Shown: piece by piece, positions 34,641-46,830 of the stretch
Numbering within the stretch: position 1 is the first letter of the stretch
Layout of the letters: each line of letters opens with the position of its first letter
Assembly (NCBI GenBank): GCA_026120185.1
Contig: JANUWF010002120.1
Location: 1,550,001 to 1,614,000 of the forward strand
DNA length: 64,000 nt
Reading direction: 5' to 3'
Source of the DNA: Voacanga thouarsii
Taxonomy: Eukaryota > Streptophyta > Magnoliopsida > Gentianales > Apocynaceae
Position numbers and translations under genes: made by a program
The notes under the pieces: generated by a model
What the model was told of the DNA's origin: nothing
What the model saw: the letters and a program-made list of their open reading frames with translations, nothing else
Databases searched by the model: none

Positions 34641-35063
34641 AGGGGAATCTTGAAACACTCGAAAGGAAGCAAGTTGGGTCCGAGATATGTAGGACCGTTC
34701 CCAATTATCAAGGTCCTATCACCTATAGGTTGGATTTACCAGAAGGTTTAATGAGAATCTATCATATGTTTCACGTGTCACAGCTAAAGAATTATAACCC
34801 TGATCCAGAACACGTACTAAACGATAAGCCTTTAATTTTACAACCTGATCTAAGTTTCGTGGAGAAGCCTGTTATGATATTAGACTGAAGCATTAAAACT
34901 CTATGTAACAAGTAGATACCAATGGTGAAGATTTTATGGGAGCATCACAGAACCCAAGATGCTACATGGGAAATGGAAGATTGGGTGAAGGGAAAGTATC
35001 CCAACTTACTATAAGGTATGACGTCGTGAATTTCGGGACAAAATTCTCCTAAGGAGTGGAGAA
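34640..35063 (+). pseudogene. Integrase C-terminus and chromodomain, polypurine tract, element E
   Basis: In shifting frames: GPRYVGPFPIIKVL, VSQLKNYNPDPEHVL, and the C-terminal chromodomain block HRTQDATWEMEDWVKGKYPN (34948-35005), then a stop. Chromodomains direct chromovirus integration to marked chromatin. The polypurine tract AAGGAGTGGAGAA lies at 35051-35063 directly before the 3' LTR. Confidence 0.75.
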
Positions 35064-35346
35064 TATGAAACCTCTCCTAAAACAACCCTTAGGAGAAGGA
35101 AACTAGTTTTCATTACATAAGCATATCATTTATGCATTCATTTTTGTAATTAAATTTTTATGGGCTTTAAATTGTTTAATTGTGTTTTGTAATGTGTTTG
35201 TATTGATTAAGAATTTCTGGTTTTGGGAACAGAGGATTTGAGTTTTGGATGGGGTTGGGAGTAGGAAAATATAGAGAATATGGCTGACTTCTAAGATTTG
35301 TTTGAAGAGAATTGATTAGGGAGTTTAAGCACAAGGATTGTTGTAG

Positions 35347-35400
35347 ATTAGGTGGTTAGAGTTTGTAATTTTATTTTTTTTAAGAGCCCGAGTTCAAATG
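35347..35400 (+). other. tRNA-like segment in E 3' LTR
   Basis: A-box-like ATTAGGTGGTTAGAG (35347-35361) and B-box-like GAGTTCAAATG (35390-35400), 28 bases apart and about 285 bases from the LTR start. In the 4.1 kb solo LTR the equivalent is about 255 bases from its start. The middle has turned into a T run here. Confidence 0.45.
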
Positions 35401-35843
35401 ATGAGACTTTTCAAAGTTGCTTATAGGTTCTCTACATGTTCTGAGATGATCTTACTAAACCATTCTGAATTCCAAGTTCTTCATTTGTTTTACTCATTGC
35501 TTGGTTGGCTTTAGTTTAGCGAAACCATGAGATTAGAAGGAAAGAAATGCTCAAAGCTTTGTTCACAACCGGCTTGTTCACTTCCACATTTTTCCTAACA
35601 ATGAACAAACTTAAAGTTCACTTCACAGCCTTGGACCGCCTCAAGCAATCCTTGAACCACCTCACCTTCACAATTTTTCCTTTTTCCTTCTTCAATCCTT
35701 AGACCGCCTTAGCCATCCTTGCACCGCCTAGCCCTTTCAATTTTTCCTTTTTCTTTCTTTAATCCTTGGACCGCCTAAGCCATCCTTGCACTACCTAGCA
35801 TCTTGTTTTCTTCTTTTTCCCTTCATTTAGCCTTGGACCGCCT

Positions 35844-37350
35844 TGTTAGGGATATGCCATAAAAATAATTTGTACTCATACTATTGTCATTATATATTAT
35901 GTAATAATATGAGACATTTCTTTCTATGAATAGTGCATTTAGTTTTGTGGTCATCAAGTACGTGACTTGATAGTAAAATCCTATAAAAAATACAATGGCT
36001 ATTCTTAAATTGTCCATGATCGATTATTATTAGTGGAACAATAATAAATTAAGATTAGTATATTTGTAACTTGATGGCTATGTTATACTAGTCATAGATA
36101 TATGTGATATCAAGTCAAAATATAAATAAATATTAGAGAATATTGTATTGGACATGACCCACTATGAAAGTACTTCATAGAACATGTTATAAGGACTTTC
36201 TAGCCATAATGATATTAGAAATCCTTTGACCTGAATTCATTATAGTTTTCCACTTGGTAAGTTCTATATTTTGACGTTGTCTAAAGTTATTTTTAACCAG
36301 ATAATAAATTAGATCATGGTTAGATATAGAATAAACCAAGGAGAGGAATATGATTGATAGTGAAGGAATTTGTCCCTCTCAATTTTGGGAGAGATGTCCA
36401 TGAGCCCCTTGATAAGTTAGACTGTTAATATGCATAGCTATGCTCAAATATATCAATTTAAGATATTGATATCATTTGTTTGGACAGTCTATTATAAGAT
36501 CTAGAAATAGTTGATTAAGCTTAATAAGGATGACATGGTCCGTGCCTTATGCTTAATCTAGATATCGTGTGACAAAATGACTAACTATGAAGTTATGGTT
36601 TGGTTCAAAAAGATCGCTGATTTTTATTTAACCTAGATATTTATAATTTTTTGCTAGAAATCACTTATAACTTGTTGGCCATTTAAATGTGATTTGGGCA
36701 CACTGCCAACGTTAAATAAACCTATAGGGTCACACATTAAGCGAACATGTTTGGTTATGTTTCTGGTAACCAGGTTCGATATATCTGGAAATATGTCTAG
36801 GTTAATCAAACCTAGAAAAATGACCAAATATAATCAATTTGAAAATATGTCCACATTCGATGTATCTGAAGGATGTCCAGATTATAAGAATCTGATTCAG
36901 TAAATTAATTAGTTAAATTACCGAAATAATGGCAGAATCCTATCCTATCAGTTTTAATTTAATTTGAACTTAAAATAATATATGATAAGATATTATGAGA
37001 GTTGGACTCCAAGAAGTTTGAGTGGTTTTAATATAAAACCCTAGTCGTCTTCCTGTGTAGACCTTTCCAAAATATTCATGCCTCCATTACCAGGAAAAAT
37101 TAAGCCTCTCAAAACCCTAGGCACTAGCACGCCCAAGTATGAGCTGGTTCACCATATATATCCGATAGGAAACGTTCTCACATTGCAACATCTGGTGATC
37201 GTTCGAGTTGCACGTATGCCTGGAAGTCAGAAGACAAAGATCTTGATTACGGCTAATAGAGGTAATTCTATAACCTCTAGAACGTCTTAATCGTTTGGCT
37301 TGGATCCTCAGAAGGAATTCGCAGCGTTTAGGAGTTCACGAATCCTAACA
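35844..37350 (+). mobile_element. Solo LTR D2 in E 3' LTR
   Basis: 1507 bp, TGTTAGGGATATGCC...CCTAACA, with 5-base flanks CGCCT (35839-35843) and TGCCT (37351-37355), four of five identical. Homologous to D1 at 13222-14740 in the opposite orientation. No coding content. The LTR style (TGTTAGGGATATGCC) resembles long copia LTRs; class not proven. Confidence 0.85.
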
Positions 37351-38708
37351 TGCCTTGCTAAGCATTAGGCCGCCTAGCACTCACAAGTTTTAAAGCCCTA
37401 AACAAGCTTCAACCAAGCTAGAACCGGCTACTCACTGAAGAAAATAACGTCTTCATCATCTTCTTCTTCCTTCTACGTTTACAACCGAAGTAGCCATTGA
37501 AGCACCATGTTTTACTCCTAAAAAATCCTCCATTCAAAATACTTTGAATTTGAATTAGAGACAGGAGAAATCTCCAGAGAACTCTAAAGCAAAATTAACT
37601 TCCTGAAGTTAAATTAGCAACCAAGAAATAGCAATAAACTCTCGTCCATTTCAAATAGCACACAGAGCTCATATTTTCCATTCTTCACCATCTTCAACTC
37701 AGACAGTTCTTCTTATTCCTTTCCCATAAGCTTCAAAGACCCCATAACCACTATCCTTTCTTTAACAAACTCGTTTGAAATTTAAAATTGAAAACCCCAT
37801 GAACATCTCCTAAGAACTCTAAACTCTAAACAATAGAGCCCTCCTTGGTTAATCGATCACTTATTTTCCAAATTAACAGAACACCCTCCTATCTTGTTCT
37901 CTTCCTATTCCCAGAATACTAAGCACCACAAGAAGCATCCACGAGCTTCTTCTTCTTAGCTTTTTCCATCTGATAGGATTCTTTTGAGGAACTACGCATT
38001 AAGTTCCCAAACTTCCCTACGAGAGGTATAAACATCCTAACTTTCCTTCAAGATTTCTCTAATCTATTCCAGAGGCCAAGGTTGACGACACTATCTCTCT
38101 CCTGTGTTGCATCTCTTTTCTTTTCCCTTGCTCGGCTTGGACTCATGAAGCAAAGAAGTTGAATTTTGCACTTCCAGTATACCATTCTCAGGAACTCCCA
38201 AGGCACTGGTTACTCCCTTCATCAAGACAAGTAATTCTCATTTAAATTTCTGTAATATTCTGGATGATTTCATATTAGGGTTCTTGTTAGGTGATATTTT
38301 GAAGTTGGAGAATGACTGAATGATTGGGATTATATGGCGGGTGGAAGGATGAATATTTACATGTACAGTATTCAGCATATTCCAGTTAAATCCTATGTTT
38401 GAAATAAGAGATTATGTGTCTGTAGTATATATATGATATTACTATTGTAATTTTGTTTGTTATAGTGATGATTACCTTCATGGTCTACTTTTATCTGGTA
38501 TTTACTGGTATCTATTATTGTTGGTTATATTTTCTATTAGTTAATAATATTATCAATTTTGTTGCTTGTTATTATTTTGATCAGGAAAAAAACACACATG
38601 TTAATTGTTCTTAAGTAATTGTTACAATTATCTTTAACAAATATTAGTTGCTATTTTAAAAGAATATCATCTATTATTTGCTAATATTCCATGCTGATGT
38701 TTATCAAT

Positions 38709-38720
38709 ATTATTATTATT

Positions 38721-38751
<31 letters not shown>
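38709..38751. repeat. (ATT)n(GTT)n microsatellite
   Basis: ATT units followed by about ten GTT units inside the E 3' LTR. Confidence 0.85.
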
Positions 38752-39859
38752 GAAATTATTATTTGGAAATTACTTGAATATGATACGCTTGTTTAACAAT
38801 CTAATAATTACTAATTCTAATATTATTCTTTTAGTAAGACTAAATACTAAATAATATTTTCTGTTTAATAGTAATAAGTATGGATTGATTACTTAATAAT
38901 TATTTACTCTTATTGGATGTATACAGCTATATCATTTGTTTCACATTAAAATACAATGCCTATTTCATAATATTTTCTTCTACTAAAATATAGCTCGCAG
39001 CTATAAACACTCACATTACCATTTTAAATTATAATTGATATTACTTAGTTCTTATTGTAAATTCGCCATATTATATATACTTCTTTATTTATTACCAATT
39101 GAAAATTATTTGTAGTACTCGCTTTTGATGTTAAGAACTAGATATTGACCTCTTTGGTAGTTTTGCTAGAATTATTATCATTATTGAATTTTGGACTAAG
39201 GTATGCATGTTTAAATTCTTGGAGTTGAGTATATGATTTTATGGCATGACATGTTTAGGATGAAGACAATGTTTGGCTTGAAATATATTGATTGTATAGC
39301 TGGGTGGTTAGGAACTTACTCCTTGTATTTTTCCCTAAACAAGACTATGTTCTTTTGAGCAAGACATCGAGAGACCTTACCTGTGAGACAAGAATCAAAT
39401 AAGTCCTTACATAAATTGTGTTTGCTAAACAAATAGAATATTGCAAGTCGAGTACAGTTTCTACTATGAAATGACAAAGTGTTTCTGGATTGCAACCATG
39501 GCTACTTCTTTCTTTTTTTGATCATTTGCGTTCTTTTGCTTGTTGAAACTATATGCTTTGCTCAAACAAAGGTTTCCAACTAAAATTCTCACTCTTTTGA
39601 ATAAAATGATTCAAACTAAAAATTGGTCACCGTGATTGCAATTTTCAAAATGACAAAGCTTTTGTGAATTTTCCTTGAATGGAACAACATGCGTCGAGTA
39701 CTCAATAAGAGTAGGCTAGTTGGAACTAACTTTAGAAGGTTTGGGTAAGTCTTCCGGTGGAAGCCTCCATTGGCAGAAAAACTCTTCTTTTTTATCCTAT
39801 GGATGGGGCGACATCCCTGCCCTATTTAGGGTATGTAGGTAGTAGGGTGTTACATATTA

Positions 39860-40885
39860 TTTCTATCTTCTTTCTGAGAACAAAGTGTTTGTTTCTAAGT
39901 ATCCTGTTTTCTTAAAGAAGGAACTCATTCTTAAAAGAGATATTGACAGCAAAATTAAACTTAGAAAAGTTTAAGAAGTGCAAATAAATAGTGATTAACC
40001 AATTGATACTGAGTCTATTATTAGAATAGACAAACCTTCTTATACACAAGAACCTCGTAGGTCAAGTAGGATACATGTGATACTTGAGAGATACATATTT
40101 CTCATAAGTGACTGCAATGACATATTACTCATAGAAGAAGACAAGCCTACCACTTATAAGTAAGTTTTGAAAAGTTCAGAATTTGACAAATAGCTTTAAA
40201 CCATGAAGTCAAAAGTAGATTCCATGTACGACAACCTAGTTTAGACTTTGTTTGACCCACCCCAAGGAATAAAACTCATAGTGCAAGTGGGTTTTTCAAG
40301 AAGAAAATTAACATGGATAGTAATGTAATTACCTATAAAGCACAACTAGTTGCAAAACGTTATCATCAATAATAAGGTATTGATTATGATGAAACTTTCT
40401 CACCAATAGCGATGCTATAATCCATTAGAATACTCTTAGCACCTACTGCTCATTATGACTATGAGATTTGGTAAATAGATGTGAAAACAGCTTTCCTTAA
40501 TAAAAACCTAACTGAGGCAGTGTACATGATACAACTTGAGGATTACACATCTGTGTGTAAATTGCAAAGATCTATTTATAGATTTAAGCAAGCATTTAGG
40601 AGTTGAAACATCTATTTTGATAAAATAATTTAAAATTTTAGTTTCATACAAAATATGGATAAACCATATGTGTATAAGAAAGTTAGTGAGAATGTAATTA
40701 TTTTTTTGTTACTATATATAGATGATATATTGTTAATAGGAAATGATGTCTCTACTCTTTAATCAGTCAAGATATGGTTGTCACAAAGATTCTCCTTTAA
40801 AGATTTTAGAGAAGCAACCTATATTTTTAAAATAAGAATCTATAGAGATAGATTGAAAAGCAACCCATGTTGAGGAAGATTAGAA
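39860..40885 (+). pseudogene. Ty1/copia integrase end and reverse transcriptase fragment, element M
   Basis: The plus strand starts in the integrase C-terminus (YYFYLLSENKVFVSK then FLKKELIL) immediately after the E 3' LTR, then EPRRSSRIHVI, the RT start SSEFDK, QLVAKRYHQ-like and YEIW..DVKTAFLN-like segments in changing frames, and a YIDDILLIG block at 40715-40740 spread over stops. It fades after SFKDFREATYIF at about 40840. This is the chromosomal site into which E inserted; its first half is outside the window. TATTA (39855-39859) is the expected E target duplication. Confidence 0.75.
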
Positions 40886-41965
40886 AAAAAAAAATTAGCA
40901 TATAAAAATTATAAGAATTTGAAAAAAAAAATCATTCAAATTTACCATAAATTTCCTATTTTGATTAAGTATATGTTATAACAAATAATGTTATGTATTT
41001 AATTAATTTCTTTAGTGTGCTTGATAACAAATTTTTCTTAGTTGATTAAGATGCACTAAAATCTTATTATAAATTTTGAGTAAAAATTATTTATATTTGA
41101 AATTTGAATATATTAAATACTTATTTAATTATTATTATTCTTTTCTATTTAATCTAAATATAATATAAAAATAAATTATTAATTCAAATTTTATATTCAA
41201 ACTTTAAATTTCATAATTTACTTTTGAAATGTCACTATTTAAGTATTCAAATTCCAACATTATCAAACAAATCCTTAAACAAATAACTTAGAAGATTATT
41301 TCATGCATAAGAAAAGTACACATACAGGCATTCGGAAATCTCAGTTACATCATGAAAACAACTTCGACAATTTGCGGTGGACGTCCCCCCTAGCTTCTTA
41401 GTTACATCTTTACCACAGGCCTCACATATTATTCCAAAATTTCCCCTTCCAAACTCACTAAACCAAATAATAACAATAAACGCAAATAAAACACATATGC
41501 ATATCCTAATCGTGGATAAAGCATGGGAATGGTGTTTTCCACAAGCAACCATGTTCATACATAAACTGCTAAGACAACAAAATCAGCGTTTTATTTTTGG
41601 ATTTTGGCAATTTTATTCGGAATATTCATCACACTATTTGACAAAGGATGGAACCCAACCTCCAGGAACTCCCTTAACAAATTTTATCAGAGAGATAAAT
41701 ATGAGCAAACTTATTACCCTTAGTAAAAAGAAGCCTGGATAGAAAGACGAAACTATTAGACAAAACAACCAAGAGACGAACAGGTTAATCAAAATCTTTC
41801 CAAGAGATAGCAAAATTCCCAATTAACTTCCCTTTTTCTACCATTCTTCTATATTCGCTCCCTACAAAAACATTTGCAGTTGCCTTGAATCAGTAAAAGG
41901 TGTATACAATCCCTACACTGCATACACAGCATATGTTACAAGACAATGTCCCAGAGTTGAACTTC
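40886..41965. other. Intergenic and 3' flank of the GT47 gene
   Basis: AT-rich. Nothing certain is seen. A minus-strand frame at 41558-41301 (85 codons) has a hydrophobic segment and a CX2C...CX2C arrangement but no homologue I recognise; it probably lies in or near the 3' untranslated region of the GT47 gene. Confidence 0.4.
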
Positions 41966-44900
41966 TCACCAAAAGTTTCTTGGCACAGGAAGCGACATAA
42001 GCGCTCTTTCCCTAGGTACATGAGTTCGAGAAAATCTCTTCGATTTGTGCAATTTCATTCTAACAGCTGGAACCTTCCGTGCAATGGCTTGCCATATCAT
42101 TTGGACAGCATCATTGTCCCTGGATGGGAAATGAAACTCAAAGAAATTCTCTACCTCTTTTAGCCTCCACCACATTCTAGTCCACTCATCTTTCTCAATG
42201 CTCCTTATGAGATTTATTAGGAACTTTTCTTTGAGAGCATCGGATGTACGAACAAAGATAGAAAACTCAGAATAATCGAGAATGTCTTCATATGGGAGCT
42301 CAATCTCATCACTTATGATGACTGGAACACAGTGGCTAGCAATAGCATCAAAAAGACGGTTTGACGAGGGAGTGTCACCGGCTATGTTAAGGCAGAATTT
42401 GGAGGAGTGCATGCCCTGTGTAGCTTGGTGGATACCATCTTTTTGGACGCTTCCAAATGAGAAGTGGACATCTTTCTCATCTTTTAAAATATAGAACAGT
42501 TCTTGCCGTATAATTCCACCCTGAGAATGAAAAACAAAACCTGTCTTATATTTAATTTCAAAAGGAGAATCTTCAGTAAACTACAGTGATGAATATAACA
42601 GACCAATATTTTTAAGATCAAATAAAGAGAAATGAATTTTGAAATTCTAATCCAGATTGTGTTTCAATTCTTAAGCACTTAGGAACAGCTAAATGGACTT
42701 CAATCATTCAAGAAATTGAAAAATCTCTCTCCCTTCCCTGCTAAATCATATGCAACTTTATCTGAAATGGTAAAAAAAATGGTTAAAGAAACTGATAAAA
42801 TAACCCATTGTCATAACGAAGAAGGAACTTAATCTTTGGATGAAATATCCAACTGAGCAACTAGCATAACACGTATTAAATCTTAACATTGCACTTTAAC
42901 GACAGTGCTCTCATTAAGTATTGGTTTTGAGAGTATACATCTCTAAAATTGGCCCTCCAAGAAATACCGCTCTCAGTTGACAAAATATATAGAGAGAGAG
43001 AATACTCTCAGTTGGGAACCAATCAACAGAGTAAGTGTACATTGACTGATACACAGTCAATTTAAGATCATCAATTTTTCTTTTATTGTTCAATTAATAA
43101 ATATATGTGCAATCATTCTACAGTATATCTCTGTCCCCAGGCCGAACCCCCCAAAACAGGTGAGTATAACATCTCTAGCTTTCACATAATCAGCTACAAT
43201 GAGGCACCTTTAAAATTTGCTATGTATCAAAAAATATTACAAGCTAATTGATCCACCTGTATGATTAAAAGCATGTATTTCACAGCTTAAACACACTTGT
43301 CACAGACTATTAATATTACTCACCACAAGATTGAACCTTCAAATCTTAACAGATGTCAATATGAATAACACATACTCTATAGATGAAAAAAATGTAAATA
43401 ATTTTCTAATGCACAGAAAAAGAGTAATTATAGGTAAAATGCTTGCAGTCGATCAATTTCATTGACATTCATTAAGGTTCCCCTCACTTAGTACAGATGT
43501 TTGTTTAGAAGATCAAGGAGGGAAACTTGTTCTGTACTGTTTTTGACATACAATCCAGAATTCTCCATCCTGCCTCCCACATCCAACAGAAATGGAGGGT
43601 CAAAGAACTTTCATACATAAAGCAGACACCATCTCTCTCCTAGCCCACAAATAATTGAACTGGAGAAGCAATTTTATGGTAACCAATATATAGCAAAATA
43701 TTGACCATGCCTGACGAAGAAAAATAAACAAAAATATCGCCACTGATGCTTTTTATATGGTGCATGAACTAGCTAAGAACCTAGAGCATGCATATCAGGA
43801 AAATAAAATAATTCAATATTTAAGATATGCCAAGAAATCTGACATGAAATAGAGAATAAAATACTGCTCCTTTCATTTGACATGACGTAGAAAAAATGTC
43901 ATTTTACAAGCTTAAGTTGATCAGTCTCATAAAGTTCACTTTCCCTCATAAAATTCCTGCATATCTTTCTGCACTGATCCTCTCCAAAATTACAGGCGAC
44001 AGAATGGGAGAATTTACAAAATAAAACCAAGCTACGCGAAATTTGTGTATTTAAAAAGGAAATATGCAGCCGTCCATAAAAACATGATAGAATTATGAAA
44101 AAATAACCAATTGCACCATGTATCCAATTTAATTAGTCCTAGAATGCAATACAGCTACTGGTCTGCCTATACAGTTCATGGGAATGATTCCTGAAAGTCG
44201 TTCAACTATTTGTGCCTTCTAGAATTGATCTTTCCTACCATGCTGGTTCATCTCTGAGTTCAACAACACCATCTGTTCCTCTCACACTGCCTCCATTCTA
44301 TGTTAAAGAGTTGGAAGAAAAGGAGAAAATAACATTAAAAAAAAAAAAGAAAGAAAGAAAAGGTGAAGAAAAAAGAAGGCTAACACCAAACCACATCATC
44401 GGACATATCTCAAAATTTATGTACTTCTTTTTTGATATAATTGGATGTTATAATTTGTGCAAGTATGTTTTGATTAAAAAGCAAATCTGATCTACCATAG
44501 CTACATCGAGCCCAGTGTTTCTACAGTGCTTTCTTTCTTTATGAAGGGGCATTTCATTAACCAGATTTCTGCCAAAGGCCTGTTGGTGTCGAAGCTCTCC
44601 TGAAATACAACAATAACAAAAGTAAGTCGGCTACATGAACCAATACAAGATTACGTATATTTATTCACATGAACTCTCTTCTTCCACTTCTTTCTATCTG
44701 CCGTCAGACTCTCAGCAAAATCTAACAGAGACATATCTCTTCCAATCACCTCCATCCATATGTCTTAGGCCTGCCTTTACCTCTATCCAATCTATCATAA
44801 ATCCATCTCTCAATTCTCCTAATGGGAACATCTCTCGGTCTTTTCTGTATATGTCTAAATTAACGTAAGCGATTTTCTCTCATCTTGTCTTCAATGCATG

Positions 44901-46830
44901 CCACTCCCACTTTTTCCCGAATGGTCTCGTTCCTTACTCTATCCTTTCTAGTATGCCTGCACATTTATCGCAACATACGTATTTCAGCTATCTTTATTTG
45001 TCAATATGACACCTATTAGATGCCTAACATTCTGTATCATAAAATAAAATAAGTCTTACGGCTGTTCTATAGAACTTTCCCTTTAAATTCAAAAGCATAT
45101 TACAATCACACAGAATACCAATCACATTCCTCCATTGTATCTTGTGTCCTAAAATCTGCAGAAAAATTGTAGCCTTGTCTGCATACTGTCCATCAAGAAT
45201 TAGGCGATGAATCCTCAGCCTATAGTGGAAAAAAACTCTCGATGAATCAAGAAAATAAGAGAGGGAGATAAAAACATAAGTTATGACTGCAAATCTAGTA
45301 GTAATCATCTCAGAGCTGCAGTCAGCCGCCACCATCACCCCCAAAAGATCCCTACCCGAAACTCCCTCTTTCATTTTAAGCAGGGACGCAGTTCTTATGA
45401 AGGATCTGATCGGTGACATGTAAAATACATGAATTCTTGGTATAGATGCTACATAGAGTTGATTCAAGTATCTGGTGTAAAACAACCAACAGACACAGAT
45501 AGATTCACAAGCACACAAAGAAATATGTTACTTGGTTTACAGCAGCCATATCTGAATAGTTTCTACCAAATTTCCTAGTTTCAGAATCCTTCTTTTTATG
45601 AGGAAACTTTTGCAGGCAAAAATTATTCCGTTTACCAATAGCATGGCACCAATGAAATAAATGAATAAATAAATAAAAGCACCAATCAAGCTACAAAGTA
45701 AGAAGCAAAATACTGATTATAAGATTGTTGATATAATATGGTATAAAATTTGAAACTTAATATAACTGACAATATTATTAACAATGTCGTATGTTCATAG
45801 AATATTGAACTGCAAATGCTAAAAACAACAGTAAGACATAAAATTCTGCAGAAATTAAAATAGATAACCGGTCAAAAATACAGAAGGGATTGACATCACT
45901 TACATCTTTTCTGTATATAGCTCCCTGGAAGTAGAGCAAAGTTGGACGGCTATCAAAGTCAGCTGAGTCATTGACAAAGTTCTTAATTACATGCTTATAT
46001 GGTGCAATCACGTCCTTCTCAACATTAGCAATGGTAGGGGGGTACCTCCCAAAATCAGCAAGGATAAACATTGCAGGCCAAAGCTTCATTCTTGCCTCCA
46101 AAAGGCTATTTGGATGGTGTGCCACAATAATGTGGTCCATTCCCCCTGATCTTTTCCATTCCACCTGGGATGTCAAAAAGGTTACCAACTTTTCTTGTAG
46201 CAAGGTATTAACACTCTTCTTTTCATTTGATGCCACCTTTGAGAAGCGGTTATAGCTTATGGACGAGAAAAAGGGAACAAATACAACATCAGCTTCAGAT
46301 GAATTTCTAACTCTCACAGCAGTTCTACCTTGCAAATCTACAGCAAATTCTGAATATAAAAGATCCAATGTCAACCAATACTCTATACTATGCTGCAAGT
46401 TTAAACCACCAGGATATTCAGGTACATTTTTCTGAATATCAGGCCAAACACTTGAGCCTTTAGCTTTCCATCCCACAAGATGAAAGTGGAACTCTGAAGG
46501 TAAATCATACATAAAGACCTTCAAAACATCCTCCTTAGAACTACATGCTATTAAATTGTTATAACTAGCTTCCTCCTGCTCCCGTACAACTGCAGAACTT
46601 TGCCTAATTGAAAAATCATTATCGTTGGGACTCACAGAATTTGATTTCTCATCATAAGTCATAGAGAAAAACTTGGAGTTGGGCAATATGCCGAGGTCGA
46701 CGGAGTAAGGTCCCGTAGAACGCAAAACGAAGAACCAAGATAATACAAAAAAGATGGATGTAAATAGAAATAAATAAAACAATGATTTCTGAGAAATTAG
46801 CCCCATTGAATGAGCATTTCTCTCTGCCAT
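41966..46830 (-). CDS. GT47 exostosin-family glycosyltransferase (ARAD-like), two exons
   Basis: Exon 1 is 46830-45904 (309 codons) and exon 2 is 42520-41966 (184 codons and TGA), joined in phase 0 by GTAAGT and CAG splice sites, giving a 493-residue protein. I chose the ATG at 46830 ([10 protein letters not shown]); no in-frame ATG lies closer upstream. Residues 16-36 are a hydrophobic segment near the N-terminus, which with the short basic tail indicates a type II Golgi protein. The exostosin domain runs from about 102 to 440: [11 protein letters not shown] (105-115), [12 protein letters not shown] (151-162), [11 protein letters not shown] (180-190), [11 protein letters not shown] (232-242), [12 protein letters not shown] (298-309), and the nucleotide-sugar region [12 protein letters not shown] followed by CVPVI (358-377). 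GT47 proteins of this type transfer sugars to cell-wall pectins or hemicelluloses; ARAD1 is an arabinan arabinosyltransferase. The exact substrate is not inferable. This is the only intact-looking host gene here. Confidence 0.92.
42521..45903 (-). other. Single intron of the GT47 gene
   Basis: 3383 bp. Donor GTAAGT (45903-45898) after AAA GAT; acceptor TTCTCAG (42521 side) before GGT GGA. The joined reading [20 protein letters not shown] fits the GT47 family without gap. It contains a LINE remnant (44600-45215) and otherwise AT-rich DNA with a short purine run at 44336-44370. Confidence 0.88.
44600..45215 (-). pseudogene. LINE reverse-transcriptase C-terminal remnant in intron
   Basis: The minus strand, with frame changes, gives the plant LINE tail: [50 protein letters not shown], then [31 protein letters not shown]-stop-[14 protein letters not shown] and RGKGRPKT, ending KKWKKRVHV. 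The Trp of MLRWMCGHTR and of RLRWFGH are stops. The sequence just after (CATGTAGCCGAC then TTGTTATTGTTG) is the usual plant L1 3' end. Only the last 150 or so codons remain: a 5'-truncated insertion in the same orientation as the host gene. Confidence 0.85.

Larger units (their letters stand above)
6025..39854 (+). mobile_element. Ty3/gypsy chromovirus element E (Tekay/Del-like), with nested insertions
   Basis: E is the outermost element of the nest. In order it has the 3' part of a 5' LTR, a tRNA-Met primer site, leader, gag split at 7968/30602, protease, reverse transcriptase, RNase H, integrase, a chromodomain tail, polypurine tract and 3' LTR. The domain order and the C-terminal chromodomain-like block (WEMEDWVKGKYPNLL) place it among plant chromoviruses; Tekay/Del is my inference from integrase and LTR style. 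It is dead: the protease DSG is changed, the integrase Glu is Lys, and there are many stops. It inserted into copia M, whose integrase resumes at about 39860. Confidence 0.85.
35064..39854 (+). mobile_element. 3' LTR of element E, with solo LTR D2 inside
   Basis: Starts TATGAAACCTCTCC (family start TGTGAAACCTCACC) and ends AGGGTGTTACA. Without D2 it is about 3.28 kb. The 4.14 kb family length is reached if the 630-base deletion near 39785, seen by comparison with 6250-6884, is added. U5 motif GGGGCGACATCCC at about 39803-39815. It contains no gene. Confidence 0.8.

Noticed and set aside
30602..35063. Endogenous pararetrovirus or caulimovirus
   Set aside because: Order is gag-PR-RT-RNase H-integrase-chromodomain with LTRs; an integrase is present and no movement protein is seen, so it is a gypsy retrotransposon.
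45024..45518. 164-codon minus-strand frame as a separate gene
   Set aside because: Its second half is the LINE RT remnant and it lies inside the GT47 intron; no gene of its own.
45778..45903. Extension of GT47 exon 1 past the GTAAGT
   Set aside because: The added residues are not GT47-like, whereas splicing to 42520 restores the family sequence in phase.
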